Notes: generated by a model not told the origin, from the letters alone. A stretch of DNA of 64,000 bases from Cytophagaceae bacterium (GCA_027486845.1 JAIXOL010000003.1:1-64000); one strand, 5' to 3'; positions 33,615 through 43,276 are shown, counted from the first letter of the stretch. Numbers and translations: made by a program.

Positions 33615-34850
33615 TCAATAAAAGAAAATATAAGAAACTATGATGGCAGTTATTACACCAGCTAAATCAGCTAAAAGTCCTGCTACGAGTGTGTATCGAG
33701 TATTTTTAATATTGACAGAGCCAAAATACAAAGCCAAAACATACAAAATCGTATCCGAACAAGCTTGGAATACACAAGACAAACGCCCTACGAATGAGTC
33801 AGCACCAAAGGTTTTCATCGAATCAATCATCATGGCTCTTGAGCCGCTTCCACTTAATGGGTGCATAAGGGCAGTTGGAAGTGCATCGGTAAAATCGGTA
33901 TTCATGCCTGTCAAGCTAAAAACCCATTTTAGGGCTTCTACTATATAAGTCAAAGCCCCCGAATTTCTGAATGCACCAATAGCAACCAACAATCCAACTA
34001 GGTAGGGAATCACTTTTATTGATGTTTCAAATCCTAATTTTGCACCTTCAATAAATGCAGGAAAAATATTAACCTTTTTGTAAATAGCTCCACCAATAAA
34101 ACCTACAATAAAAACAAACAAAATCATATTACTGACCACTTTCGATGTTACTTCAATTTCTTCTTTTGGTAAACGAGAAAAATACCAAAGTACAAAACCA
34201 ATAAAGCCTGTTAGACCTAAAAGCCACGAAAAGAGGGTTTTATCTAAGAAATTAATGCGTTGTTTGATTCCGACAAAAAGCATTCCTGTCAGTGTAGCCA
34301 CATAAACTGAAATCAAGGCAGGAATAAAAATATCGGCAGGGTCGGCAGCGTTATAGATGGCACGTTGAGCCATAATACTGAGCGGAATAAGTACTGGCCC
34401 CGCACTGTGAAGCACCATAAACATAATTTGAGCATTGGAAGCCGTGTCTTTGTTTGGATTTAGTTCTTGCAAACTTTGCATCGCACTCAAGCCAAAAGGT
34501 GTGGCTGCATTGTCAAGGCCGAGCATATTGGCCGAAAAATTCATAATCATTTGTCCATTTGCTGGGTGATCTTTTGGTACTTCGGGGAAGAGTTTACTAA
34601 AAAAAGGAGCAATAATTCGTGCCATGCGACGAATAACACCTGCTTCTTCACCGATTTTAAGAATTCCCAAGAAAAAAGTCATGACACCAGCGAGCGGCAA
34701 GGCAATATCCATGACGGCGATTTTGGAGGAATCAAACATTCCTTCAATGATGATTCTGAAAATCTCGGTATCTCCCAAGAAGATGAGTTTGAATAATGCA
34801 ACTACAAATGCAATCAGAAAAAAAGCTACCCAAATATAGTTTAATGCCAT
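33615..34850 (-). CDS. Fused SpmA-SpmB nucleoside-recognition (Gate) domain membrane protein
   Basis: The 411-aa membrane protein joins two 'Gate' domains that are separate SpmA and SpmB proteins in Bacillus. The first (about 1-200) has MFDSSKIAVMDIALPLAGVM and NFSANMLGLDNAATPFGLSAM. The second (about 225-411) has GAKLGFETSIKVIPYLVGLLVA and PLSGSGSRAMMIDSM. The SpmA/B name comes from sporulation, yet Bacteroidota do not sporulate. The role here is probably transport of an unknown small molecule or ion. It is divergent from the VanX-type gene (~106-base spacer); the shared envelope theme is only suggestive. Confidence 0.88.
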   Translation of the reverse strand: MALNYIWVAFFLIAFVVALFKLIFLGDTEIFRIIIEGMFDSSKIAVMDIALPLAGVMTFFLGILKIGEEAGVIRRMARIIAPFFSKLFPEVPKDHPANGQMIMNFSANMLGLDNAATPFGLSAMQSLQELNPNKDTASNAQIMFMVLHSAGPVLIPLSIMAQRAIYNAADPADIFIPALISVYVATLTGMLFVGIKQRINFLDKTLFSWLLGLTGFIGFVLWYFSRLPKEEIEVTSKVVSNMILFVFIVGFIGGAIYKKVNIFPAFIEGAKLGFETSIKVIPYLVGLLVAIGAFRNSGALTYIVEALKWVFSLTGMNTDFTDALPTALMHPLSGSGSRAMMIDSMKTFGADSFVGRLSCVFQACSDTILYVLALYFGSVNIKNTRYTLVAGLLADLAGVITAIIVSYIFFY

Positions 34851-34956
34851 AAATTTGATGGTTTAAGTTTAGATTTGTGGCTAATTTAAGGATAAACCAC
34901 GATTTTTCGATTTATAACTTAAAATTTGATTCGATTATGCCGAAAAACAGTTTAAA

Positions 34957-35718
34957 ATGATGCTTTCAAAGAGGATTTTTCTATTAAGTGTAGTATTATT
35001 AGGAGTTTGGAGTTGCCAAACAGAAAAAGCTGAAGAAAGTAAAAAGATAGATTCAGCATTTACTAAAAAAGATAGCGTAGTAATAATTGAGCAACCAATA
35101 ATTTCTGAATTGGAGCAACGAATGATTGAGCAAGGTTTGGTTGATATCCAAACCCTCGATTCGACTATTATGGTCGAATTGAAATATTCTACGACTGATA
35201 ATTTTGTAAAAACTGATGTCTATGGAGATTTGACTCGTGCTTACTTGCAAGCGAAACCTGCCCAAATGCTTGTAAAAGCCAATAAAATTTTACAGGAAAA
35301 ATATCCAAATTATAGATTATTGGTGTATGATGCTGCTCGCCCACTAAGTGTTCAGTATACACTTTGGAACTTATTGGATAGTATTCCTCCCAAAAAAAGA
35401 GAAGATTTTGTGGCTAATCCTGCTATTGCTTCGATTCATAATTTTGGTTCGGCAGTTGACTTAACGGTTTATGATGATGTAATTAAAAAGCCACTAGATA
35501 TGGGTACAAAATTTGATTTTTTTGGTGATTTAGCATATCCTCGTTTAGAAGATGAAATGCTAATTGAGGGCAAACTAAGCAAAGAACAACTAGCTAATCG
35601 AATAATATTGCGTGAAGCCATGACGAGCGTAGGCTATATGCGAATTGAAAGTGAATGGTGGCATTTTAATGCAATTTCAAGAACAAGAGCTAAAGGTTTG
35701 TATAAAATTGTGGAGTAG
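34957..35718 (+). CDS. VanX/DdpX-type D-alanyl-D-alanine dipeptidase, lipoprotein
   Basis: The 253-aa protein has a lipoprotein signal (VVLLGVWSC), a short charged linker, and an M15D zinc peptidase domain. Zinc ligands are SIHNFGSAVDL (SxHxxGxAxD) and the catalytic Glu plus His in ESEWWHFN; DAARP and ELKYSTTDNF also fit the family. It hydrolyses D-Ala-D-Ala dipeptide. Without vanH/vanA nearby it is more likely cell-wall dipeptide recycling or nutrient use (DdpX-like) than vancomycin resistance. Two adjacent ATGs exist and either could be the start. Confidence 0.9.
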   Translation: MMLSKRIFLLSVVLLGVWSCQTEKAEESKKIDSAFTKKDSVVIIEQPIISELEQRMIEQGLVDIQTLDSTIMVELKYSTTDNFVKTDVYGDLTRAYLQAKPAQMLVKANKILQEKYPNYRLLVYDAARPLSVQYTLWNLLDSIPPKKREDFVANPAIASIHNFGSAVDLTVYDDVIKKPLDMGTKFDFFGDLAYPRLEDEMLIEGKLSKEQLANRIILREAMTSVGYMRIESEWWHFNAISRTRAKGLYKIVE

Positions 35719-35725
35719 AAGTTAA

Positions 35726-35760
35726 AAAGCAACCATCCACAGGACAGTTGCTTTATTATA
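35726..35760 (+). terminator. Terminator after the VanX-type gene
   Basis: AAAGCAAC / GTTGCTTT with a 13-nt loop is followed by ATTATA, 8 bases after the stop. The rest of 35761-36063 holds no gene. Confidence 0.7.
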
Positions 35761-36063
35761 ATCACCTAACCACTAAAAAGTATTATAAAAAGATTGTAAT
35801 CTGATAATCTTAATTTGAAAATGCACATTGGGTATAAAATTTTTACTCAACATAAAACGAAAATTTCTCAATTACAGCCTTAACTTTTCTTCGAAAAATT
35901 TTAATATATTTTTTATCAAAAGATACAAATAATTGATTGTCAATTTGTTGTATGAAATACGTAATCAAGAATGTATAAAAAAACTTTAATGAAATAGGTA
36001 TTGTTACAGGTAATCTTTTTAGTATTTACATCGCAAAAATATGGGAGAATCTGACATTATTCA

Positions 36064-36071
36064 TATCTTTG
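36064..36071 (+). promoter_or_regulatory. -7 promoter element for pheS
   Basis: TATCTTTG matches TAnnTTTG 27 bases before the GTG start of pheS. It overlaps the TTG chosen by the ORF track, which argues against that start. Confidence 0.55.
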
Positions 36072-36098
36072 TGCATAAATTTATTAAACGGTACTAGG

Positions 36099-37133
36099 GT
36101 GTTAGATAAGATTCAAGAATTATTAGGCGAAGTTGATGCTGTTGTGGTCAATAGCAAAGACGACTTAGAAAAGTTTCGGATTAAATATATTAGCCGAAAA
36201 GGAATACTCAATGATCTTTTTGAAGAGTTTAAAACGGTAGCCAATGAGCATAAACGTGCGGTTGGACAAGAGCTCAATAAACTCAAAAATCTCACAGAGC
36301 AAAGACTAAGAGATTTTACGGAAAATCTTGAACAAAGTGTAAACGACTCAAAGACTAGCGGTATTGACTTGACATTGCCCGTTGCACCAAATTTTTCTGG
36401 TTCGATTCACCCACTTACGCTTACTCGTCAGAGAGTGTTAGAGATTTTTGCTCGCATGGGTTTTAATCACGAAGATGGCCCAGAGGTTGAAACCGATTGG
36501 TATAATTTTACTGCTTTAAACTTTCCAGAAGACCATCCTGCCCGTGAAATGCAAGATACGTTTTTCGTGGAAAAGAAAGATATTCAGAAAGATGATGTTT
36601 TACTTCGTACGCATACATCAAACGTGCAAGTGCGATTGATGGAACACAAAAAGCCACCTATTCGCTCCTTGATGATTGGTCGAGTGTATCGCAACGAGGC
36701 CATTTCAGCACGAGCTCACTGTCAGTTTCACCAAATTGAAGGACTCTATGTTGATAAAAAAGTAAGTTTTAAAGACCTTAAAGATACGCTTTATCATTTT
36801 GCTAAAGAGATGTTTGATAAAGACACCAAGATTCGTTTGCGTCCAAGTTATTTTCCTTTTACTGAGCCAAGTGCCGAAATTGATATTTCTTGCTTTATAT
36901 GCAAAGGTTCAGGTTGTAATATCTGTAAACATTCGGGATGGGTAGAAATTGCTGGTTCGGGAATGGTTGACCCAAATGTATTGGAAAATAGTGGAATAGA
37001 TTCAGAAGAATATACTGGTTTTGCCTTTGGAATGGGAATTGAGCGTATCACGATGCTCCGGTATGGAGTAAAGGATTTACGTCTTTTCTTTGAGAATGAC
37101 GTAAGATTTTTAAGGCAATTTGAGGGAGCGTAA
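36099..37133 (+). CDS. pheS: Phenylalanyl-tRNA synthetase alpha subunit
   Basis: The first 10 residues of the track ORF precede the expected start and its TTG lies within the promoter. GTG at 36099 (VLDKIQELLGEVDAV) fits PheS and gives 344 aa. A coiled-coil N-terminal arm (about 1-85) is followed by the class II catalytic core with RVYRNEAISARAHCQFHQIEGL (motif 2) and GFAFGMGIERITML (motif 3). A CxxC-x4-CxxC cluster (CFICKGSGCNICK) marks the PheS type with a zinc-like knuckle. The enzyme charges tRNA-Phe with the PheT subunit, which is not adjacent. Confidence 0.96.
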   Translation: MLDKIQELLGEVDAVVVNSKDDLEKFRIKYISRKGILNDLFEEFKTVANEHKRAVGQELNKLKNLTEQRLRDFTENLEQSVNDSKTSGIDLTLPVAPNFSGSIHPLTLTRQRVLEIFARMGFNHEDGPEVETDWYNFTALNFPEDHPAREMQDTFFVEKKDIQKDDVLLRTHTSNVQVRLMEHKKPPIRSLMIGRVYRNEAISARAHCQFHQIEGLYVDKKVSFKDLKDTLYHFAKEMFDKDTKIRLRPSYFPFTEPSAEIDISCFICKGSGCNICKHSGWVEIAGSGMVDPNVLENSGIDSEEYTGFAFGMGIERITMLRYGVKDLRLFFENDVRFLRQFEGA

Positions 37134-37139
37134 TTTCAA

Positions 37140-37237
37140 TTATCAATTAACAATTATAAATTATTCTAAACTCGGTTAAAGTTTTAGATAACGATTCAAG
37201 TGTAGAAATATGCTTGTCAATAATTGTTAATTGATAA
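37140..37237. repeat. 18-bp perfect inverted repeat at the pheS/trmH convergence
   Basis: TTATCAATTAACAATTAT (37140-37157) and its exact complement (37220-37237) bracket the spacer. The right arm forms the last codons of the methyltransferase gene. It could act as a two-way transcript end and belongs with the window's stuttering repeats. Confidence 0.7.
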
Positions 37238-37759
37238 CTGTTTGCTCACAAAATCCCAGCAAATAATTCCGACTGTTACCGATATGTTTAGTGAATGTTT
37301 AGTGCCAAATTGCGGGATTTCTAAGCAATTATTGGCCAATTCTGCAACTTCTTGGTTTACCCCAAAAACTTCATTTCCGAACACAAAAGCATATTTTTGA
37401 TTGGGTTCTGGCTGAAAATCATTCAATTTTAGGCTATTTTCTACTTGCTCAACTGCCAAAACTATATAGCCGTTTGCTTGCAATTCTTTCACTAAATCTA
37501 TTGCATTTTCTCGGTGTTCCCAAGCTACTGATTCGGTTGAACCAAGAGCAGTTTTTTCAATTTCTCGGTGTGGAGGAATGGCCGTTATGCCGCATAAATA
37601 AATCTTTTCTACCAAAAAAGCATCGGAAGTGCGAAATGCAGAGCCTACATTATTCATGCTTCTTATATCATCTAGTATGATACAAAAATTGTTTTTATTC
37701 GTTTCCTTAAAATCTTCAACCGATAAGCGATTGAGTTCTTCCATTTGGAGTTTTCTCAT
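37217..37759 (-). CDS. TrmH/SpoU-family RNA 2'-O-methyltransferase
   Basis: The SPOUT fold is shown by FCIILDDIRSMNNVGSAFRTSDAF (motif 1), YAFVFGNEVFGVNQEVAELA (motif 2) and IPQFGTKHSLNISVTVGIICWDF (motif 3), which builds the SAM-binding knot. It likely methylates the ribose of a tRNA or rRNA base; the target is not clear. The start is placed at MRKLQMEELNRLS (180 aa), where family similarity begins. MFADINRVV at 37819 is the other candidate. The 229-aa track start lies upstream of the likely promoter (minus strand TTG-N17-TATCTTTT, plus 37831-37858), so it is rejected. Confidence 0.88.
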   Translation of the reverse strand: MRKLQMEELNRLSVEDFKETNKNNFCIILDDIRSMNNVGSAFRTSDAFLVEKIYLCGITAIPPHREIEKTALGSTESVAWEHRENAIDLVKELQANGYIVLAVEQVENSLKLNDFQPEPNQKYAFVFGNEVFGVNQEVAELANNCLEIPQFGTKHSLNISVTVGIICWDFVSKQLSINNY

Positions 37760-37872
37760 ACCTTGCTTTAATTTTTTTGCAAAGCTATCAAAAACTACTC
37801 GATTTATATCGGCAAACATACGTTTCTTAAAAAGATAGTTAGCGTACTTTTTGTCAAAAAATAATAATATAT

Positions 37873-38107
37873 GTGGATTTGATAATTTTTCTTGTAATAG
37901 GAACAAACAGTTTTGCGGGGTCGATTCAAATTGGGCTGGTAATAGCTATAGTTTTACATTTTGACGATTTATGGAATTGAGGTTAAAAATGACACAGGAA
38001 AGTTGTTTTATAAGGCTTTGCTTGCTTTTATTTGTTGTTTGATTGTGGTAATCTATGAACGTTCCAAAATAACTAAAGTTATTGCCAGTTTGCTGAATAA
38101 AAGATAA
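37873..38107 (+). pseudogene. Frame-broken remnant of a small membrane protein
   Basis: Two overlapping partial frames look protein-like. Frame A (37873-37980) gives DLIIFLVIGTNSFAGS and a hydrophobic stretch ending VLHFDDLWN. Frame B (37952-38107) lacks an ATG and gives GIEVKNDTGKLFYKALLAF, a second hydrophobic stretch, and the basic tail VIASLLNKR. Joining them by one indel near 37960 would yield a two-helix protein of ~75 residues, 27 bases before the ATP-grasp gene. No family is recognised. It may be a pseudogene, a sequencing indel or chance. Confidence 0.35.
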
Positions 38108-38134
38108 GTTTACACATTAATTATACTGAAAATT

Positions 38135-39151
38135 ATGCGAATACCTTTGTTTTTAGTCAAAGTTTTCAATTATGAATATTGGCCTTGGTGGCTGTTTTAT
38201 TTGCCAATGACTCCGTATTGGCTTTATCAAGCCGTCAGAGCAAAGTCATTGACTTTTTTCACTGCAGTAAATCCAGGTATTGTGGCAGGAGGTTTTTATG
38301 GTGAACATAAAATTGAAATCATTAAGCATATTTCGGTTGAATATTTGGCCAAAACTATTTTTATTCATTTGGGTACAGCATTCGATGAGTTGCCTAAATT
38401 GTTGATAAATAACGTTTTACAATATCCAATTATTGCAAAACCAAATATTGGCGAGCGGGGAACTTCAGTGGCAAAAATTGAATCAGTTGAAGAACTTCAT
38501 CAATACCATGAGTCGGCCAATGCTGATTATTTAATTCAAGAATTTATTACGTATCCGATTGAGTTGGGAGTGCTTTTTAGTAGAATGCCAACTGATAAAA
38601 TTGGTAAAGTTTCATCGGTAACTTTGAAAGAATTTTTGAGTGTTACTGGTGATGGGAAATCTACAATTGAAGAATTAGTGTTGCAAAATACTCGTGCGAG
38701 ATTCCAATTAAAGATTTTACAAAAAAGACTCGGAAAAAGTATGCAGGATGTCTTGTCTTTGGGTGAAAATTATTTACTCGAACCTATCGGTAATCATTGT
38801 CGAGGGACGAAATTTGTAAATGCTAATCATTTGATTAATAATCAATTACACGAAGTTATTTCAAAAGTTTCGGAAGGGTTTGATGGTTTTTGCTATGGTC
38901 GATTTGATATGAAGGTTGAAAGTATTGATGATTTGTATGAAGGTAAAAATATAAGAATAATGGAGCTAAATGGTGTTAGTTCTGACCCTGGGCATATCTA
39001 CGACCCCCGTTATTATTTGTGGCAAGCTTACAGAAATTTAATGTGGCATTGGAAACGTGCCGCTGATATTAGCATTATTAATCAAAAAAAAGGAACGAAA
39101 CCGTTACCATTTTCTAAAATTTTGGCAATTGTGAAGGGGCATTTTTTGTGA
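38135..39151 (+). CDS. ATP-grasp ligase family protein (D-alanine-D-alanine ligase-like)
   Basis: The 338-aa protein begins with a hydrophobic aromatic-rich segment (YWPWWLFYLPMTPYWLY) that may bind the membrane. The ATP-grasp core follows: YPIIAKPNIGERGTSVAKI (ATP-binding lysine and glycine loop), YLIQEFI, FCYGRFDMKV and the Mg-ligand strand RIMELNGVSSDPGHIYDP. ATP-grasp enzymes couple a carboxylate to an amine or thiol through an acyl phosphate. The D-Ala-D-Ala ligase name comes from the fold only, and the substrates are unknown. It is flanked by a broken small gene and a long empty spacer. Confidence 0.8.
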   Translation: MRIPLFLVKVFNYEYWPWWLFYLPMTPYWLYQAVRAKSLTFFTAVNPGIVAGGFYGEHKIEIIKHISVEYLAKTIFIHLGTAFDELPKLLINNVLQYPIIAKPNIGERGTSVAKIESVEELHQYHESANADYLIQEFITYPIELGVLFSRMPTDKIGKVSSVTLKEFLSVTGDGKSTIEELVLQNTRARFQLKILQKRLGKSMQDVLSLGENYLLEPIGNHCRGTKFVNANHLINNQLHEVISKVSEGFDGFCYGRFDMKVESIDDLYEGKNIRIMELNGVSSDPGHIYDPRYYLWQAYRNLMWHWKRAADISIINQKKGTKPLPFSKILAIVKGHFL

Positions 39152-39967
39152 TAAATTGGGGCTTTAGGCTTCGCTCAAATACTAAATATATCGTATCACA
39201 TTTATTAGTTGTCCCACACCTTTTTTCTTTGATGAGACGGTGTAGTACAAATAATTACAATTTAATTAATGACTGAATATTGAAAATTTCGATTTACATC
39301 CTTCACTATTATTTTCATGATATGAAAAAATAATACTTTAATTTAAAAACAAAGAAATGCATAGAACTCATGTTTTATTCAAATATAAACTATGTAAACC
39401 AATTTATAAGCTACGCAATAGGTAAATACAAACAGTTTTGAAATCATTGAAATGCTATTATGCATTAAAAGCTGATTCTTAAAAAAATACAATTCAAGTA
39501 TTTGTGGTTTAATTATCCTTCTATTAAAGAAGTTTTTTATAAATGCTTGATTCTGCAAACAGAATGAAAATTAAGTAATGTCTATTTTTTGTGAAATGAT
39601 ATAGATAGAAAAACATCATTTGTCGAAATAATATTGAATAATTGTAGGCTTGCATACTATTTTTCTATTTTTTTTAATTGTATTTTTCTAAGAATTTTTA
39701 TGTTTTTAAAAAATTGATTAAAAGTACTTAATTTATGCATTATTACTGGCATAATAATTAGGTGTATTTGATGATACGCCAAAGTATATTTGGAGAATTA
39801 GTTGAACTATAAAATATATACTAAGTGTTGTATTTATTTAATAATAAAATAAATTAAATGAAGAATGTTGTCTAAAACACTATTTTTATTTCGTCATTTC
39901 TGAAAAATGTTATATGTTTAATTCAAGAAACTATAAATGTACTATTTTATCGTGTGTATAAAATAAG
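39152..39967. other. Long AT-rich regulatory gap before the SusC/D loci
   Basis: These ~800 bases contain no supported ORF, RNA or mobile-element ends. The DNA is extremely AT-rich with several short T-tracts, ending at the SusC1 promoter. Confidence 0.6.
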
Positions 39968-39975
39968 TATTTTTG
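39968..39975 (+). promoter_or_regulatory. -7 promoter element of SusC1 locus
   Basis: AAAATAAGTATTTTTGTA contains TATTTTTG (TAnnTTTG). The same block recurs before SusC2 at 45730-45746, and the A/C-rich leader CCTAAAACTAAAA is also shared. Confidence 0.7.
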
Positions 39976-40018
39976 TAGCAGTTAATTAATTAATTAGTAA
40001 CCTAAAACTAAAATGTAC

Positions 40019-43000
40019 ATGAAGAAGAAGAATCTACTTCTTAGTTTGCTAGGAGTCATCATGTCCTTTGCTGTTATGGCACAAGGCTCGAAGATAACTG
40101 GTAAAGTAACGTCATCAGATGATGGCTCAGGATTGCCGGGTGTAACGGTACAAGTAAAAGGTACTTCAAAGGGTTCGCAAACAGACATTGATGGTAACTA
40201 CTCAATCGAAGCTGCCACAGGAAGTACTTTAGTATTCAGTTTTGTGGGTATGAACACCCAAGAAGTAAAACTCGGAAGTCAGTCAGTGGTGAATGTTTCA
40301 CTAGGTGCTGATACCAAACAACTTTCTGAGGTAGTTGTAACAGCACAAGGTATTCAACGTGAAAAACGTGCTTTGGGTTATTCGGTTGCAACTGTCGATA
40401 AGAAAAACATTGAAGATCGTCCGCAAGCTGATGTGGGTCGTGTATTACAAGGCAAAATCGCTGGTGTAAACATTACTTCTACATCAGGTGTATCGGGTAC
40501 TGGTACAAACATCACTATTCGTGGTTATTCTTCGATTACTGGTTCAGTACAACCGCTTTTTGTGGTTGATGGTGTACCTTTCAATTCAAATACTAACACT
40601 CGTGGTGGTTTTACTTCGGGTGGTCAGTCATCTTCAAGTCGTTTTCTTGACCTTGATCCTAACAATATCGAAAACATTACAGTATTGAAAGGTTTGGCGG
40701 CAACAGTAACTTACGGTGACCAAGGTCGTAACGGTGTAATTTTGGTAACAACAAAGAATGGTAGCAAGAAAGCTCGCAAAACTGAGTATAACGTTACACA
40801 GTCTTTCTTTACGAACACTGCTCACTTACCAAAATATCAAAACTCTTACGTTGGTGGTTTTCAGCAAAACCTAGGTTATTTCTTTAGTAACTGGGGGCCA
40901 TCTTTAGAAGAAGCTAGAACTTACGCTTCTCAAAGCGGTAATGCTGCCTTGACAACTCATCCTTATGCTTTTTTGAGCAATGCTGCATTAAGAGCAGGAC
41001 AAGCGGATTATGTTGCCTCTGTGAGTCCATACAAAATGGAGGTTTTTCCAAATAACGTAAGTGATTTCTTCCGTACAGGTCAAATTTCAAATACTTCACT
41101 AAATATTTCGGGTGGTGGTGAGAAAGTTGGATATAATGTATCGGCTGGCTATAATAAAGAAGGTGGATATATTCCAAATAACAATCTAACGAAATTGAAC
41201 TTAGGTTTAGGTTTGAATGCTCAGATGAGTAAAAAACTGTCGGTTAATATGTCAATCAATTTTGCAAATACCGACCAAACATCACCTCCTTTGAGTTCAG
41301 GAACTGGTAATAATGCCAATGATTTCCCTTCGGTATTAGCTAATGTAATGTACACACCACGTCAAGTTGACTTGATGGGCTGGCCTTTTGAAGACCCAGC
41401 GACTGGTACAACGGTATATTTCCGTGGTGGAAATGATATTCCAAATCCAAGATGGGTATTGAATAACTACAAAACAACTGGTGTTGTTAATCGTGTATTT
41501 ACTGCTACAACTTTCAACTATGATATTGCAAAAGATTTATCTTTGATTTATAAAGTTGGTTTGGATACTTATGACGAAACACAAGAATTTTTACTAGGTA
41601 AAGGAGGCGTGCAATTGCCGAACGGCTTGTATAATACTTTGAACTTCAAAAATACCATTTGGGATAATAGTGCTATCTTATCTTATTCTAAACCAATAAC
41701 TGAGAAGTTTTCATTGTCAGGTAGAATTGGCGGTAATATTCGTAATGATAGATTTAATTTGTATAACATCAATAGCCAAAATCAATTGGCGAGAGGTTTA
41801 TTTACTCATAATAACTTTATTGATAATGCATCTTCAAATCTTAGAACTGAACAAACTCGTATGGGGCTTTTTGGAGAAATTACAGCTGATTACAGCAATT
41901 ATTTGTTCCTTAACCTAGCTGCTCGTAATGATTGGACATCGACAGTAGAAAAAGAAAATCGTCGTATTTTATATCCTTCAGTTAGTGCATCATTTGTGCC
42001 GACAACTGCCTTTCCAGCACTTCAATCAAATATCTTGAATTTCTTGAAAGTAAGAGTTGGTTATGGTACTTCGGCTGGTTTTCCAGACCCATACAGCACA
42101 AGGAATGTCTTGAACCAAAGTGCAAGAGGCTGGTTAAATGCATCAGGAACAGCTGTACAAACTCATTCAGTTGATAACACCTTGGGAAATCCAAACTTAA
42201 AGCCTGAGTTGCATGCAGAAACTGAATTAGGTATCGAAGGTAAAATGTTGAATAATAAAATAGGATTTGATTTAACTTTATATCGTCGTAATACAAAAAA
42301 CCTAATCACAAGAGCTCCATTGGATGCTTCAACAGGTTATACTTCGACTACAATCAACGTTGGTCAAATTCGTAACGAAGGAATTGAGTTTAGTTTAAAT
42401 GGTACACCGCTAACATTGAGTAATGGTTTCTCATGGGATGTAGCGGCAACTTTCTCTCGTAATTTACCAAAAGTGATTGATTTGGGTGGAACAATCCAAG
42501 AAGTACAAATCTCTGGTTTTGGTTCGGCATTGGGTAACTATGCCATTGTTGGTCAGCCATTCAATATTATTAAAGGTACAGGATTCCGTAGAAATGAGGC
42601 TGGTAAATTATTGATTGATGCTCTTGGATATTTGCAAGCAACTCCAACGCCAGTTGTACTTGGTGACCCGAATCCTGCATTCAACACAAGTTTGATTAAT
42701 ACTTTCAACTATAAAGGACTTTCATTGAGCGTAATGATGTCTTACCGTCATGGTGGTGTTATTTATTCATCAACTGCTGGAGCATTGTTGGGTCGTGGTC
42801 TTACTATTGAGTCAGGTCAAGAATCAGGTTATGATAGAGCCCAAACTTTTATTTTCCCAGGCGTAAAGGCTGACGGTCAACCAAACGATATTCAAATCAC
42901 TGGTTCGGATGTAAACTTCAACAATGTTTATTTCTTCGGTGATGAAGGTCGTATTTTTGATGGTTCAACAATTCGTTTGCAAGAAGTTTCATTGTCCTAC

Positions 43001-43216
43001 TCTTTGCCTAAGAAATTATTTGGTTCATCAATCGTTAAAGGAGCTTCTATTTCGTTCTCTGGAAACAACTTATGGTACAAAGCTTTGAATGTACCTGAAG
43101 GTGTAAACTTAGATACCGATAACTTAGGACTCGGAGTTGGTAATGGTCTTGGATTTGAATTCTTGACAGGACCAAGTGCAAGAAGACTCGGTGGAACATT
43201 AAAGTTGACTTTCTAA
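40019..43216 (+). CDS. SusC/RagA-type TonB-dependent outer-membrane transporter, locus 1
   Basis: Comparison with SusC2 supports the ATG at 40019 (MKKKNLLLSLLG) over the 40013 ATG, giving 1065 aa. A signal peptide (AVMAQ) is followed by a carboxypeptidase-regulatory-like beta domain (KITGKVTSSDDGSGLPGVTV, about residues 23-95) and a TonB-box-like segment before QLSEVVVTA. The plug has NITIRGYSSITGSVQPLFVVDGVPFN, and a 22-strand barrel follows to the C-terminal aromatic TF. It imports large ligands, such as oligosaccharides or peptides, with the SusD lipoprotein as lid. The ligand is unknown. The first ~115 codons are almost identical to SusC2. Confidence 0.95.
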   Translation: MKKKNLLLSLLGVIMSFAVMAQGSKITGKVTSSDDGSGLPGVTVQVKGTSKGSQTDIDGNYSIEAATGSTLVFSFVGMNTQEVKLGSQSVVNVSLGADTKQLSEVVVTAQGIQREKRALGYSVATVDKKNIEDRPQADVGRVLQGKIAGVNITSTSGVSGTGTNITIRGYSSITGSVQPLFVVDGVPFNSNTNTRGGFTSGGQSSSSRFLDLDPNNIENITVLKGLAATVTYGDQGRNGVILVTTKNGSKKARKTEYNVTQSFFTNTAHLPKYQNSYVGGFQQNLGYFFSNWGPSLEEARTYASQSGNAALTTHPYAFLSNAALRAGQADYVASVSPYKMEVFPNNVSDFFRTGQISNTSLNISGGGEKVGYNVSAGYNKEGGYIPNNNLTKLNLGLGLNAQMSKKLSVNMSINFANTDQTSPPLSSGTGNNANDFPSVLANVMYTPRQVDLMGWPFEDPATGTTVYFRGGNDIPNPRWVLNNYKTTGVVNRVFTATTFNYDIAKDLSLIYKVGLDTYDETQEFLLGKGGVQLPNGLYNTLNFKNTIWDNSAILSYSKPITEKFSLSGRIGGNIRNDRFNLYNINSQNQLARGLFTHNNFIDNASSNLRTEQTRMGLFGEITADYSNYLFLNLAARNDWTSTVEKENRRILYPSVSASFVPTTAFPALQSNILNFLKVRVGYGTSAGFPDPYSTRNVLNQSARGWLNASGTAVQTHSVDNTLGNPNLKPELHAETELGIEGKMLNNKIGFDLTLYRRNTKNLITRAPLDASTGYTSTTINVGQIRNEGIEFSLNGTPLTLSNGFSWDVAATFSRNLPKVIDLGGTIQEVQISGFGSALGNYAIVGQPFNIIKGTGFRRNEAGKLLIDALGYLQATPTPVVLGDPNPAFNTSLINTFNYKGLSLSVMMSYRHGGVIYSSTAGALLGRGLTIESGQESGYDRAQTFIFPGVKADGQPNDIQITGSDVNFNNVYFFGDEGRIFDGSTIRLQEVSLSYSLPKKLFGSSIVKGASISFSGNNLWYKALNVPEGVNLDTDNLGLGVGNGLGFEFLTGPSARRLGGTLKLTF

Positions 43217-43276
43217 GAAAACGAATTGCTTAGATTCTCAGAATCAATCATTTAATCAGTTAAATCATAATAAAAA

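Noticed and set aside
34957-35718. Vancomycin-resistance function for the VanX-type gene
   Set aside because: No vanH, vanA or vanR/S genes are near, and VanZ-like and VanX-type genes lie 26 kb apart. Recycling or nutrient use is more likely.
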